Below are positions 26,839 through 35,460 of a DNA stretch of 64,000 nucleotides, piece after piece (the first letter of the stretch is position 1; each line of letters begins with the position of its first letter). The translations under genes and the position numbers were made by a program. The stretch is taken from assembly GCF_000165485.1 (NCBI RefSeq), contig NC_014623.1:9194893-9258892 (forward strand), in the 5' to 3' direction. Under the pieces are notes generated by a model that had not been told where the DNA came from, did not search any database, and saw nothing but the letters and a program-made list of their open reading frames with translations. This DNA is from Stigmatella aurantiaca DW4/3-1. GTDB lineage: Bacteria; Myxococcota; Myxococcia; Myxococcales; Myxococcaceae.

Positions 26839-27219
26839 ATGCCGCGCGAGCCTTCTCCGCTCAACCTCAACACCCTGCTGCTGGTGCCTGCCCTGGCCTT
26901 GGCCGCCGTGGCGTGCACGGCGGTGGCGGCCCGTCAGACGGCGCTGGCCGTGGCGGCCTCCGCCACCCTCTTCCTCGTCCCCGTCGTCTTCCGCCTCCTC
27001 ACGCGCACCTGGTACCGCGGGCTGGTGGTGCGCGGCGTGGGGCTGTTCGTGCTCGGATTCCAGGTGCCACTGTTCATTCTGGGCTTCTGTGCGGGAGCGC
27101 ACATTGGCTGTGAGCCAGGTAAGTGCTTTGGACTCATCACTTTGGGCGCGGGCCTCGGACCCATCGTGGGAGTGTTGTTCACCGTCATCTATTGGCTGGT
27201 CGGCCGGCCTCCAGCCTGA
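26839..27219 (+). CDS. Small four-helix membrane protein, function unknown
   Basis: A 126-residue hydrophobic protein from the ATG at 26839, with GGAAGGG just before it; a TTG at 26821 would add six residues. About four membrane helices cover nearly the whole length (NTLLLVPALALAAVACTAV, ALAVAASATLFLVPVVF, LVVRGVGLFVLGFQVPLFILGF, GAGLGPIVGVLFTVIYWLVG). Two cysteines around residues 88-100 (GCEPGKCFG) sit in a loop between helices 3 and 4 and may form a disulfide. No family recognised. It ends two bases before a strong hairpin that leads into the next gene. Confidence 0.6.
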   Translation: MPREPSPLNLNTLLLVPALALAAVACTAVAARQTALAVAASATLFLVPVVFRLLTRTWYRGLVVRGVGLFVLGFQVPLFILGFCAGAHIGCEPGKCFGLITLGAGLGPIVGVLFTVIYWLVGRPPA

Positions 27220-27220
27220 G

Positions 27221-27257
27221 TTCCCAAGAAATAGGGGGGTCCCTATTTTCCGGGGAA
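27221..27257 (+). promoter_or_regulatory. Hairpin covering the ribosome-binding site of the next gene
   Basis: AAATAGGG (27229-27236) pairs perfectly with CCCTATTT (27241-27248) around the four-base loop GGGT. Outside it, TTCCC (27221-27225) pairs with GGGAA (27253-27257). The second outer arm contains the GGGGAA that should bind the ribosome for the ATG at 27258. The structure would hide that site in the mRNA. It could serve as a translational switch, an attenuator or an mRNA boundary. The structure is read directly from the sequence; its role is inferred. Confidence 0.5.
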
Positions 27258-28919
27258 ATGATCGCAACCGCCAAAGCCAGCCTTGCCCCGGGGACGCTCG
27301 CGGCCGCCGCCGCACCCACGACGGTCCTGCTTGTCTCCGGGGTGACCTTGGTCTGCCTGGGAGGCTCGGAGGCCGTCTCACGGGTGGTGGGGGCCGCGGG
27401 ACCCTTCACCCTCCTGGTGGTCATCTCGGGGCTGGTGGAGATGGGGTTCCTGACCCTGATGCTCTGCCAAGCCAGCACGGGGCGCGTGGTGCCCCTGGCG
27501 GTGATGCTGGGCGTGGCCACGCTGCCCTGGACGGTGGGGTTGCTGGGCACGGAGGTGCTGGTGAACCGGGCGGTGGAGGCGCTGAGCGCCCTGGAGCCCT
27601 CGGACGCGCGGACCCTGCTGGCCCAAGGCACCGGCATGGCGATGGCGCCTCGGATGCTGGGGGCCTGGACGAGCGCGGCGTTGCTGGCGGGGCTGGGGCT
27701 GGGGCTGGGGCTGACCCGGAACGAGTCCGAGCTGGGGGGCATCGAGAAGCAACACACTCCCGCGGGCCGGACCTTCGGCGTCATCGTGGCCCTCGTCCTG
27801 GCCACCGTCGCGGTGGTCAGCGCGATGGAGGCCTACCGGCTCTTCGTTCCGCTCATGAGCCTGGCGCAGGTACCGGTGACCGGGCGCGCGGACTTCCTCG
27901 AGCAGGCGGCCGGGGAGATCCTCCGGTTGCAACCCGTGCGCTGGGGAAGCATGGGGTTGCTCGCCGTGCTGGGGGGAACGCTCCTGCTGTGGATGGCCCG
28001 CGGCGGCCCCTGGGGCAAGGAGTGGATGGGCAGCCTCATCCTCGTGGCCTCCGTGTCCGCCCTGTTCGTGCTGGATGGCCACCCGCTGCGCACCGCCGTC
28101 GCGGGGGCACGGTCCGCGGGGCTCTGGCCCATCCTGCCCCCCGCGGGCTTCGAGGCCCTGCGGACCGCGCAGACCGCCTCGCTTCCCCCCCGCGCCGCCT
28201 TCGCCACCCTCGAGGGGCTGGCGCCCAACGGGGGGCCCCGGCTGCCTTGGACGGCCTCTTCCGAGACGCTCGCCAGCGCCCTGTCCCCCTCGCTCTATTC
28301 GGCCGTCCCAGGGGCCCTGCTGCCCGTGGGCCTCGCGCCGGAGCCCGTGCTGCCGCTCCAGACCGACGTGCGGCTGGCCGGCGATGCACTGCGCCACCTC
28401 ATGGAGGCCTGTGCCCAGACGGGCGCACGCTCCGTGGCGCTCGTGGGACAGCACCCGGAGGCCGTCGGCCCCGCCACGCTGAAGCACCTCGAGGCCCAGC
28501 TGCCCCTCTTCGCCCTGCTGGCGGCACAGCCTGGGACGCTGCGGCTCCTGTTCCCCTCGGCCCTGCCGGGCCCCCTGGCCCTGTCCTGGCGCGCCCGCAT
28601 CGAGGGAAACAGCCTGCTGCACCTGTCTCCCGCAGCGGGCGGCCCGGCGCTGAGCCTGTCCCTCCACTCGCGGCCCGCCGAAGTGCCCAACGTGCTGGCC
28701 GGGGCCTTCGTCGGCCTGGAGCTCTCGGAGGAGGTCTCCTTGAAGGAGCTGGGCGCCGCCGCCGACGTCATCGCCCTGTCGGGCGCCTCCACCGTGGTCC
28801 TGCTCGATTCGAGCCCCCACAAGGCCGCCGCGCCCTCGCTCGATGACATCGAGGCCCAGTGGCCCGAGCCCTTCCACCGGGTGGCGGAGGAGCCCCACCG
28901 CGCCATGGAGACGCTCTGA
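27258..28919 (+). CDS. Multi-pass membrane protein with large soluble C-terminal part, function unknown
   Basis: A 553-residue protein from the ATG at 27258; a longer frame from 27123 overlaps the previous gene. The first 300 residues contain about six hydrophobic helices, two of them close to the start (LVSGVTLVCLGGSEAVS region and PFTLLVVISGLVEMGFLTLML). A MotA/TolQ/ExbB-like organisation was considered but no proton-channel motif is clear. Residues 300-553 are soluble, with alternating Pro-rich and hydrophobic beta segments (DVRLAGDALRHLMEAC, TGARSVALVGQHPEAVG), and are likely periplasmic. A hairpin would cover its ribosome-binding site. Convergent with the next gene, 15 bases apart. Confidence 0.6.
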   Translation: MIATAKASLAPGTLAAAAAPTTVLLVSGVTLVCLGGSEAVSRVVGAAGPFTLLVVISGLVEMGFLTLMLCQASTGRVVPLAVMLGVATLPWTVGLLGTEVLVNRAVEALSALEPSDARTLLAQGTGMAMAPRMLGAWTSAALLAGLGLGLGLTRNESELGGIEKQHTPAGRTFGVIVALVLATVAVVSAMEAYRLFVPLMSLAQVPVTGRADFLEQAAGEILRLQPVRWGSMGLLAVLGGTLLLWMARGGPWGKEWMGSLILVASVSALFVLDGHPLRTAVAGARSAGLWPILPPAGFEALRTAQTASLPPRAAFATLEGLAPNGGPRLPWTASSETLASALSPSLYSAVPGALLPVGLAPEPVLPLQTDVRLAGDALRHLMEACAQTGARSVALVGQHPEAVGPATLKHLEAQLPLFALLAAQPGTLRLLFPSALPGPLALSWRARIEGNSLLHLSPAAGGPALSLSLHSRPAEVPNVLAGAFVGLELSEEVSLKELGAAADVIALSGASTVVLLDSSPHKAAAPSLDDIEAQWPEPFHRVAEEPHRAMETL

Positions 28920-28934
28920 CGGGCGCCTCGGCCC

Positions 28935-29543
28935 TCAGAGCAGCCAGAACAGCAGGGCAATGCCCACGATGAGCCCCACGCCCAGCACCCCCACCATCAT
29001 CAGCCCCTCGAACCGGGAGGAGGACGGCGGGGTCCAGGTGTGCGCCGAAGGGGGGGACGCGGAGGGCACCACGGTCACCGTGGCCTCCTCGGGCTCCTGA
29101 GGGCGCAGGGGGACCAGGGGCTCCCCGCGAAGCTCAAGCCCTTCCCGCGCGAGGGCCAGCACCCGCTTCATGTGAAGGATGTAGCGGTCCTCGCCCTCAT
29201 ACCCCGCGAGCGCCCGGGCGCCCCGCACGAGCCGGAAGGGCAGCAACTGGGGATCCGTGCGGATGGTGGCCGCGGCCGGGTTCACCCTCGCGCTGGCCCC
29301 CCGCTCCACCCAGCCGGTGAGCAGGCCCTCGCCGCTCGACCAGACGTAGTGGTCATCCAGCAACGTCATCTCCTGACGCTGCACGCGGCCTTCGGGATCC
29401 ACCAGCGACAGCAGCTCCACCCCCTGGGCGCTCATGTGCCAGACGGGGCGGTGTCCATTGTCTCCAGGGGGCCCCTCGACGGCTCGCACATGGGCGAGCG
29501 CCTGGACCGCGGCCTTCAGCTTTTCGGGCGAGGGGTTATCCAT
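28935..29543 (-). CDS. Tail-anchored membrane protein, function unknown
   Basis: A 202-residue protein. The first 150 residues are soluble (VWHMSAQGVELLSLVDPEG, YVWSSGEGLLTGWVERG), followed by a short Ser/Thr/Pro linker. The only hydrophobic helix is at the very end (GVLGVGLIVGIALLFWLL), so the protein is tail-anchored with its body in the cytoplasm. No family recognised. The ATG at 29543 is the first Met of the likely coding part; the frame continues upstream to 30341 but there it overlaps the divergent gene. No strong ribosome-binding site is seen. Confidence 0.6.
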   Translation of the reverse strand: MDNPSPEKLKAAVQALAHVRAVEGPPGDNGHRPVWHMSAQGVELLSLVDPEGRVQRQEMTLLDDHYVWSSGEGLLTGWVERGASARVNPAAATIRTDPQLLPFRLVRGARALAGYEGEDRYILHMKRVLALAREGLELRGEPLVPLRPQEPEEATVTVVPSASPPSAHTWTPPSSSRFEGLMMVGVLGVGLIVGIALLFWLL

Positions 29544-29692
29544 CCCGCGCGCGAGCCTAGCATGCGCGCCCGGGCCGCTCTCGCCCCTTCGATGGGCCTG
29601 GACGCCCGGTCCCCACCCGCCGTTGAGGGGTGAATGAAGCCCCGATGACGCCGCGTGCGTCCCTTGACGCAGGAGGCTACCGTCTGCCGCCC

Positions 29693-30457
29693 ATGAGCCG
29701 CTCCCGCGGAAAAGACCCCGAATTCGTCCACCACTTCGAGGGCGCGCAGACGCTCGATGGGCTGCTGGAGCTGTCCGGCAGCCCCTGCGACACCGAGGAA
29801 GTGCTCGCGCGCATGCGTGCGGCCCATGCCGAGGGCCAGCCGCACGGCGCGGTGATTCCCACCTTGTTCGAGGGCGAGCCCCACTTTCCCTCCCCCGAGG
29901 TGGCCCGGCGGTTGTTCCAGAACCTGCTGGGGCTCTGGGACTTGGTGGAAGAGGGACTCTCGGTCCGCCTGGAGGACGGCCCCCGGCCCCCCCGGCCCAA
30001 GAAAGAAAAGGTGGAGCCGCCCAGGCCCTTCGCCCCCGGCGAGCCCGATGCCGAATTCGTGGAGGCCGCCTGGCGTTACCTGGAGGATGACGAGAAGGGC
30101 CGCCTGCGGCGGACCCATGCTTTCGAGAACCGCCAGGACGCGTTGCTGGGCGCGCTTGACGCAGCGGGCCTAACAGACGAAGGATATGGGGCTGCCCGGC
30201 ACCTCCTCTTTGAGTTGCACGCCATGCTGGAGCTGGGTTGGCCGCAAGGGCTTGCCAGCGTGGACCCGGCGCAACTGGAGAGGCCGGGCACGGAGACTCC
30301 GCCGGTGCCCGAAGCCCTCGCCGCATACGCGGAAGAGGCACTGTTCGAGGCGGAGCAGGACGAGGAGCATCCTCTGTCGCCCGAGGAACTCACGCAGGTG
30401 CGCACCTTGGTGCGGCGTGGGCTGACGGCGCTGTGGGAGGCTCGGAAGGGACGCTGA
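29693..30457 (+). CDS. Conserved hypothetical soluble protein
   Basis: A 254-residue acidic cytoplasmic protein. The start is uncertain: the ATG at 29693 gives an N-terminus MSRSRGKDPEFVHHFEG and has AGGAGG 16 bases upstream, rather far; an ATG at 29645 is possible. The sequence is helical with a charged Pro/Lys hinge at about 100-115 (RPPRPKKEKVEPPRP). The two helical halves (residues 10-95 and 120-254) may be separate domains. It is followed four bases later by another small gene, and the pair is probably cotranscribed. No function is apparent. Confidence 0.6.
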   Translation: MSRSRGKDPEFVHHFEGAQTLDGLLELSGSPCDTEEVLARMRAAHAEGQPHGAVIPTLFEGEPHFPSPEVARRLFQNLLGLWDLVEEGLSVRLEDGPRPPRPKKEKVEPPRPFAPGEPDAEFVEAAWRYLEDDEKGRLRRTHAFENRQDALLGALDAAGLTDEGYGAARHLLFELHAMLELGWPQGLASVDPAQLERPGTETPPVPEALAAYAEEALFEAEQDEEHPLSPEELTQVRTLVRRGLTALWEARKGR

Positions 30458-30461
30458 CGGG

Positions 30462-31022
30462 ATGGCTCGAGACAAGGACGACAACGAAGGCGGTGGATTC
30501 TCCGGCAAGCGCAACAAGACGTGGCGCGAGATCGACGCCCAGCGGGGCAAGAGCCGGAGCCACTCGCGCCAGGATGACCCGGCCCAGCAGCGCATCGAGC
30601 GCAGCGCCTCGTATCAAAAGTACAAGACGGCCGCCGACGCGCTCTTCACCGGGGGCGAGTTGCCCCAGGGGCTGGCCGAGAAGTTCGATCCCGATGGCAA
30701 GCGCAAGGCCCAGAAGGCGGCCATGCAGAAGCTGGCCGAGGCCGAGACGCGCCAGGACTGGGTCCAGGGCGTCATCGCCTACCTGGAGAAGTACCCGGAG
30801 CTGCCCGAGGACGCGTACTTCCTCGACAGCCTGCTGGACCACCCGCGCGAGCGGATCTCCGACAAGGCGCTCGCGAAGCTGGAGGCCCTGGAGGCCGAGG
30901 GCAAGCTGAAGACGAAGGTGCCCAAGAGCCTCGACGAGCGCCTGAAGTCCATTCAGCTCACCAGCATGGACCCTGACATGCAGGGCCGGGCCAAGGCCTT
31001 GCGCGAGAAGCTCAAGGCCTAG
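30462..31022 (+). CDS. Conserved hypothetical protein, basic N-terminus and helical repeats
   Basis: A 186-residue, highly charged soluble protein. Residues 1-45 are Lys/Arg/Ser-rich and probably disordered (GGGFSGKRNKTWREIDAQRG). Residues 55-186 are helical: YQKYKTAADALFTGGELPQG, then VIAYLEKYPELP and LDSLLDHPRERISDKALAKL. The pattern suggests helical hairpins of the HEAT/TPR kind. It starts four bases after the previous stop and 15 bases before the histidine kinase, which suggests a three-gene operon. The basic tail could bind nucleic acid; that is only a suggestion. Confidence 0.65.
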   Translation: MARDKDDNEGGGFSGKRNKTWREIDAQRGKSRSHSRQDDPAQQRIERSASYQKYKTAADALFTGGELPQGLAEKFDPDGKRKAQKAAMQKLAEAETRQDWVQGVIAYLEKYPELPEDAYFLDSLLDHPRERISDKALAKLEALEAEGKLKTKVPKSLDERLKSIQLTSMDPDMQGRAKALREKLKA

Positions 31023-31037
31023 GGGGCATCTGTCCGC

Positions 31038-32513
31038 GTGTCCCGTGTCATGAGCCTCCGTGGCCTGCTCACCACCATCGCCGGGGTCCTCCTGGTGCTG
31101 GCAAGCCTCATCGCCGCCGCGCTGATCATCATCACCAGCCGGATGGAGCGGAACAACGGCCAGCTCTGGCAGGCGGTGGAGAGCGTCCGGGCGGTGGAGC
31201 AGCTCGAGATCGCCCTGCTGCTCCACAACCGGGAGCAGCGGCTGCTGGCGCTCACCGGCCACCCCGCCCATGCCCAGGCGATGCAGCGGGCGGAGGAGGA
31301 GCTTCACTACTGGCTGAAGCAGGCCGGTGTTTTCGTGGGAAGCCCGGCCGAGATGGTCATCGTCAATGAGGTGACGGCCGGGGTGGAGAACTACCTGCGG
31401 CGCGCCGCGGAGCACCAGAGCCGGCCCGGGGATCTGCTCTCGGATGGCCCCGAGCTCATCACCCAGGCGTTGAACAGCTCCGAGGCCCTCATCGAGGTCA
31501 ACTTCGCCGATGCCCGCGCCGTGGCGAACGAAACGGACCGCTGGGACGCGCTGGCCAACCTGCTCGGGCTGGGCCTGATCGCGGCGATGGCCATCGGCTT
31601 GGGCCTGGGGCTCTGGACCGTCCGCCGCTCCCTGTATCATCCCCTGCTCTCCATCCGGGATGCGCTGGTGCGCTTCCGCCCGGGCACCTCGCCCGAGGTG
31701 GCCCCCGAGGTGGGCCCCCTGGAGCTGCGGGAGATTGCCCACGAGTTCAACCAGATGGCCGAGCGGCTCAAGCGCCAGCGCGAGGTGCAGCTCAGCTTCA
31801 TCGCGGGCGTGGCGCATGACCTGCGCAACCCGCTGGGCGCCCTGAAGCTGGGCGCTTCGACGATGCGGCCCGGCCAGCCGCTGCCCGCCGAGGAGAAGAT
31901 CCGCGAGCGCTTCACGCTCATCGTCCGCCAGGTGGAGCGCCTCGAGCGGATGGTGGAGGACCTGCTCGACACGGCGCGCATCGAGGCGGGGCGGCTGGAG
32001 CTGCGCCTGGAGCGCTATGACTTGCGAGGGCTCGTGCACGAGGCCGTCGCGCTGCACCAGGGACTGTCTCCCGCGCACGAGCTGGTGTCCCAGCTGCCGG
32101 AGAAGGCCGTGTCCGTGCAGTGCGACCCCACGCGCATCTCCCAAGTCCTCAACAACCTGCTCAGCAACGCCATCAAATACTCTCCCGAGGGCGGGCTCGT
32201 GAGCGTGGAGCTGCAAACCACCGGCGGGGAAGCCCAGGTGACGGTGCGGGACTCGGGCGTGGGAATCCCGTCCACGGAGCGCGAGAGCATCTTCGAGCCC
32301 TTCCGGCGCAGCACCAGCAACCGGGACACCATCCCCGGCGTGGGGTTGGGCCTGTCCGTCGCCCGGCGCATCATCGAAGCCCACGGGGGCCGCATCGCGG
32401 TGGAGAGCACCCCCGGGGTGGGCTCCACCTTCCACTTCCACCTGCCGCTCCCAGGGGGGGCGCCCTCCGGAAGTGGAGGCGCCCCGCCCGAGAGGCCTTA
32501 CGGCGCGCAGTAG
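31038..32513 (+). CDS. Membrane sensor histidine kinase with HAMP domain
   Basis: A 491-residue two-component sensor. The GTG at 31038 is preferred over the ATG at 31050 because of the G-rich sequence eleven bases before it. Two membrane helices (about 12-33 and 173-193) enclose a helical periplasmic sensor of about 140 residues. HAMP follows (195-248), then the dimerisation domain with phosphorylated His260 (GVAHDLRNPLG), and an ATPase domain with N box (NNLLSNAIKYS), G1 (DSGVGIP) and G2 (GVGLGLS). No response regulator is adjacent. Its last 16 bases overlap the tail of the convergent lipoprotein gene. Confidence 0.95.
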   Translation: MSRVMSLRGLLTTIAGVLLVLASLIAAALIIITSRMERNNGQLWQAVESVRAVEQLEIALLLHNREQRLLALTGHPAHAQAMQRAEEELHYWLKQAGVFVGSPAEMVIVNEVTAGVENYLRRAAEHQSRPGDLLSDGPELITQALNSSEALIEVNFADARAVANETDRWDALANLLGLGLIAAMAIGLGLGLWTVRRSLYHPLLSIRDALVRFRPGTSPEVAPEVGPLELREIAHEFNQMAERLKRQREVQLSFIAGVAHDLRNPLGALKLGASTMRPGQPLPAEEKIRERFTLIVRQVERLERMVEDLLDTARIEAGRLELRLERYDLRGLVHEAVALHQGLSPAHELVSQLPEKAVSVQCDPTRISQVLNNLLSNAIKYSPEGGLVSVELQTTGGEAQVTVRDSGVGIPSTERESIFEPFRRSTSNRDTIPGVGLGLSVARRIIEAHGGRIAVESTPGVGSTFHFHLPLPGGAPSGSGGAPPERPYGAQ

Positions 32514-33244
32514 GTGGCGCGTTCGATCTGGGCCGTCACGCTGACGACGGAGCCGGCGCGGATGACGAACTCGCTGGCCCCCACGTGGGTGTCGGCGTTG
32601 CACCAGTCATAGGTGTAGCCAAGCCCCGACCAGGGGAAGTGCGTCTTCTGCCAGAAGCCATAGCTGTACGCGTAGTTGGCGTTGATCCAGTTCTTGTGCT
32701 CAGCCGTCGCCGAAGCGGGGAACTCCAGGCCGCACGTGCTGTCGTCGATCTCCGCATCCGGGCAGGGCCGGAACAAATCGCCCGGCTTCACCCACATCTC
32801 GGCGAAGTAGCGCGCATTGTCGCTCTCGGTGGCCGGCAGCAACCCCAGGTACTGGTTGAGGCGCGGGACGATGTCCTCCGAGGGGAGCGTCTTGCACAAG
32901 TCCTGCACCTGGGGAACGGTGGTGACCCAGACCTCGCGGGACAGGGTGTTGTCGCCCGGGGTGTAGCCCCGGTAGGTGGTCCACGCCACCATCTTCACGG
33001 CCGTCTTGTCAGCGTTCCACACCAGCTTGGGGTTGGTGGGGGTGATGGCCACCAGACCGGTGACGACATCCTCCTGGGTGGGCTCGGCGGCATCCCGGAC
33101 GGCCTCGTCATAGGCCGCCGCGTCACAGACCAACTCGGCCGGAGGAGGCGTCGAGGTCTCATCCTCATCGCCACAAGCGGCCAGCGACAGCAGGGCCACG
33201 GCGCCAATCCATCCACGCGAACGAAACACGGCAGAGACCAACAT
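32498..33244 (-). CDS. Lipoprotein of unknown function
   Basis: A 248-residue lipoprotein with lipobox SLAACG about 22 residues after the ATG at 33244; a TTG at 33259 would add five residues. The mature protein is Trp/Tyr-rich (KMVAWTTYRGYTPGDN, HFPWSGLGYTYDWC) with four cysteines that could form disulfides. It ends in Val-rich strands (GASEFVIRAGSVVSV). No catalytic motif or known family is visible. The gene overlaps the end of the histidine kinase tail-to-tail by 16 bases. Probably anchored in the outer membrane. Confidence 0.7.
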   Translation of the reverse strand: MLVSAVFRSRGWIGAVALLSLAACGDEDETSTPPPAELVCDAAAYDEAVRDAAEPTQEDVVTGLVAITPTNPKLVWNADKTAVKMVAWTTYRGYTPGDNTLSREVWVTTVPQVQDLCKTLPSEDIVPRLNQYLGLLPATESDNARYFAEMWVKPGDLFRPCPDAEIDDSTCGLEFPASATAEHKNWINANYAYSYGFWQKTHFPWSGLGYTYDWCNADTHVGASEFVIRAGSVVSVTAQIERATYCAP

Positions 33245-33301
33245 GAATGACCACTCCAAGTCAGAAGTAAGGAAGCGCAGGAAGCGCGCCCGCGAAGGGC
33301 T

Positions 33302-35359
33302 CTAGGGCCAGAGCCGCAAAAAGAACAAGTCACTCAGCCCTCGAGACACGTAGGTTTGCTGCTCCAACCGGACAGGACGGGTGAAGTCACTGCCCGCAAG
33401 CAGCGCGCCCCCGGGCAAGGGCTCCATCCAGAATCTTGGCTTGTAAGAGGCCCCCTCGACATCCACGTCGAAGGTGCGGGACCAGAGGTGGATTCCCTCC
33501 GCCGAGTAGCGCGCGACCAGCGGGGCACGGGTGTAAACCCCCGCGTCATCATTCGGTCGGAAGAGGCCCCCCCCCAGCTCCACGTACTCCCCCTCGCCAT
33601 GCACGGTGAGGGTCCCATCCTCCCCGGTGACGAGCCCATCCAGCGCCCCATCCTCGATGGTACTGCTCGACAGGCGGATGAGCCAGCCATCCTCTCCCGT
33701 GGCGCTCAAGGTGCCCAGGTGGACGCTGGGGTCTCCCCCTTCGAAGTCATCCCAGTTGCGGCTGCCCGTCACATGCGTGCGCTGCCCAAAACGCAGCGGG
33801 AGCACGAAGTCAGCGAGAAACGCCACCGTGCGTGCCCCCAAGGGCCGGACGCCCCGGATCTGGCCGTGGACACCGTCAAACCACCGCGTCCACAGCGCGT
33901 CCCCCCCGGCGGTGTATTTCGTGATGAAGGGCCTTGCCTGCCCCACCGGGCCTTCGGGCAGCGAGCCCCTGAAGGAGCCACTCACCCCGACGAGGACATT
34001 GCCCGTCGGGTCCGCGGTCACCGTGCGCGCATCGGTCGCGACTCTCGCCGCGTCGGACGGGAAGTCCTTGGACCAGAGGTGAACCCCTTGCGCGGAGAAC
34101 TTCGCGACGAATCCACCCGCCACCCTTCCCGCGCTCAGTTCCACCACGCTCTGCGAACCGGCGAAGAGGGGCTCGCCCCCCAACGCCAGCTCGCCGTGGA
34201 ACCCACCGGCCACGAGGAGGTTGCCCTCGGAGTCCGTGGCAACCTCATGGGGATCCACAGGCAATGCCTTCCACTGGGAGCCTTGGGAGACACCGGCCTC
34301 GAACCCCTGCGCCCACTGCGGAACGCCCTCGGGTGAGAACCGGGCGATGAACAACCCACTGTCCACCTGCCCTTCGGACACACCGGCGAAGGGCAAGGGG
34401 CCCGTTCCGAGATCCGGCGCCCCCGTGTAGCTGCCCACCACGAGAATGTGCCCCCCCGGCGTCACGGCGAGGTCCTTCACCGTCACGTCTCCCTGGACCA
34501 CGGTGCGGCTCCACCACAAGGTCCCATCCGCGGCATGGCTCAAGAGGGCGAACCCCTTGCCATCCGGAAAGGGCTCGGCGCCAAACAGGCCCGCGGCCAC
34601 GAAGCTCCCCGTGGCATCGGCCGCCAGGGCGCGCAACCGCTCGGCGTGGGGACCTCCTTCCTGCCAGCCCCCGGCGGTGCCTCCGCCCCCCGCGCCATAA
34701 TAGGTACACGAAGGCCCTCCGGGCCTGGCCAGGGGCATGCAACCCCAGGCCGGCGCCTCCAGGGACACCACGAGCTGGGGCCGCAGGTCCTCCCGAGGGC
34801 TCTCTCGCGAGTGGAAGTCCACCCCATCCCCCGAGGTGCCCACGAGCACGAAGTCGTACTCGCCACCGCCATACACCGCCCGCGTGACATCGAATTCCAC
34901 CCAGGTGTTGGGGGCAACGGCGCCCTTGGCATCCAGGGCTTCTCCGAGCCGCCCGGGCCGCGTGCTCCAGGACAGGAGGCTCTCCTCCCAGTGACTCTTG
35001 GCGAGAAACACGCGTACCCCGGACGCCGAGCCATCCTTCGCGAACAGCCGCAGCGTCGCCTGGGTGACGCGGCCCTGGAAGGGCCGGGCTCGAAAACGCA
35101 AGTAGGCCTCACGCTGGGGCGAGAGATCCACCACCAACTTGGGTGTGCCCCCCGCGGTCAGCTCCGGCCCGTCTTCCGAAACAAATGCATCGGCGGCGGG
35201 TCCGAACGAGACAGATGCGGCGGGTGAGACAGGCATGGTTTGAACTGCCATTGCCCCGGAGGGCTGGGCCTCCGTTGCCTGGCTCGCACAGAGCACCCAC
35301 AGCATCACCCGGGCGCTCCCACCCTGGTATCCTGCCTTCACGAACGCGCGCTGGCGCAT
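33302..35359 (-). CDS. Secreted protein: DNRLRE (CBM96-type) domain plus beta-propeller
   Basis: A 685-residue exported protein from the ATG at 35359, which follows a G-run; the frame extends a few codons upstream. After a leader of about 35 residues, residues 45-190 form a DNRLRE-type beta-sandwich (AYLRFRARPFQGRVTQATLRL, ESLLSWSTRPGRLGE, WVEFDVTRAV), a fold linked to polysaccharide binding. From residue 205 to the end there are repeats of about 60 residues of the form VVGSYTG...FIARFSPEGVPQWAQGF, like SBBP-type beta-propeller repeats in large secreted bacterial proteins. Probably a surface glycan-binding protein. The next gene upstream, for the HAD phosphatase, is about 100 bases away. Confidence 0.8.
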   Translation of the reverse strand: MRQRAFVKAGYQGGSARVMLWVLCASQATEAQPSGAMAVQTMPVSPAASVSFGPAADAFVSEDGPELTAGGTPKLVVDLSPQREAYLRFRARPFQGRVTQATLRLFAKDGSASGVRVFLAKSHWEESLLSWSTRPGRLGEALDAKGAVAPNTWVEFDVTRAVYGGGEYDFVLVGTSGDGVDFHSRESPREDLRPQLVVSLEAPAWGCMPLARPGGPSCTYYGAGGGGTAGGWQEGGPHAERLRALAADATGSFVAAGLFGAEPFPDGKGFALLSHAADGTLWWSRTVVQGDVTVKDLAVTPGGHILVVGSYTGAPDLGTGPLPFAGVSEGQVDSGLFIARFSPEGVPQWAQGFEAGVSQGSQWKALPVDPHEVATDSEGNLLVAGGFHGELALGGEPLFAGSQSVVELSAGRVAGGFVAKFSAQGVHLWSKDFPSDAARVATDARTVTADPTGNVLVGVSGSFRGSLPEGPVGQARPFITKYTAGGDALWTRWFDGVHGQIRGVRPLGARTVAFLADFVLPLRFGQRTHVTGSRNWDDFEGGDPSVHLGTLSATGEDGWLIRLSSSTIEDGALDGLVTGEDGTLTVHGEGEYVELGGGLFRPNDDAGVYTRAPLVARYSAEGIHLWSRTFDVDVEGASYKPRFWMEPLPGGALLAGSDFTRPVRLEQQTYVSRGLSDLFFLRLWP

Positions 35360-35460
35360 ATGTCCCCCCCCCACTGCGGTCCGCGGACCCTAGGCGGAAC
35401 CCAGGCGCGTCCTCAAGAAGCTCCCTTCTTCAATGATATGGGAATGACAAAGCCACACGC

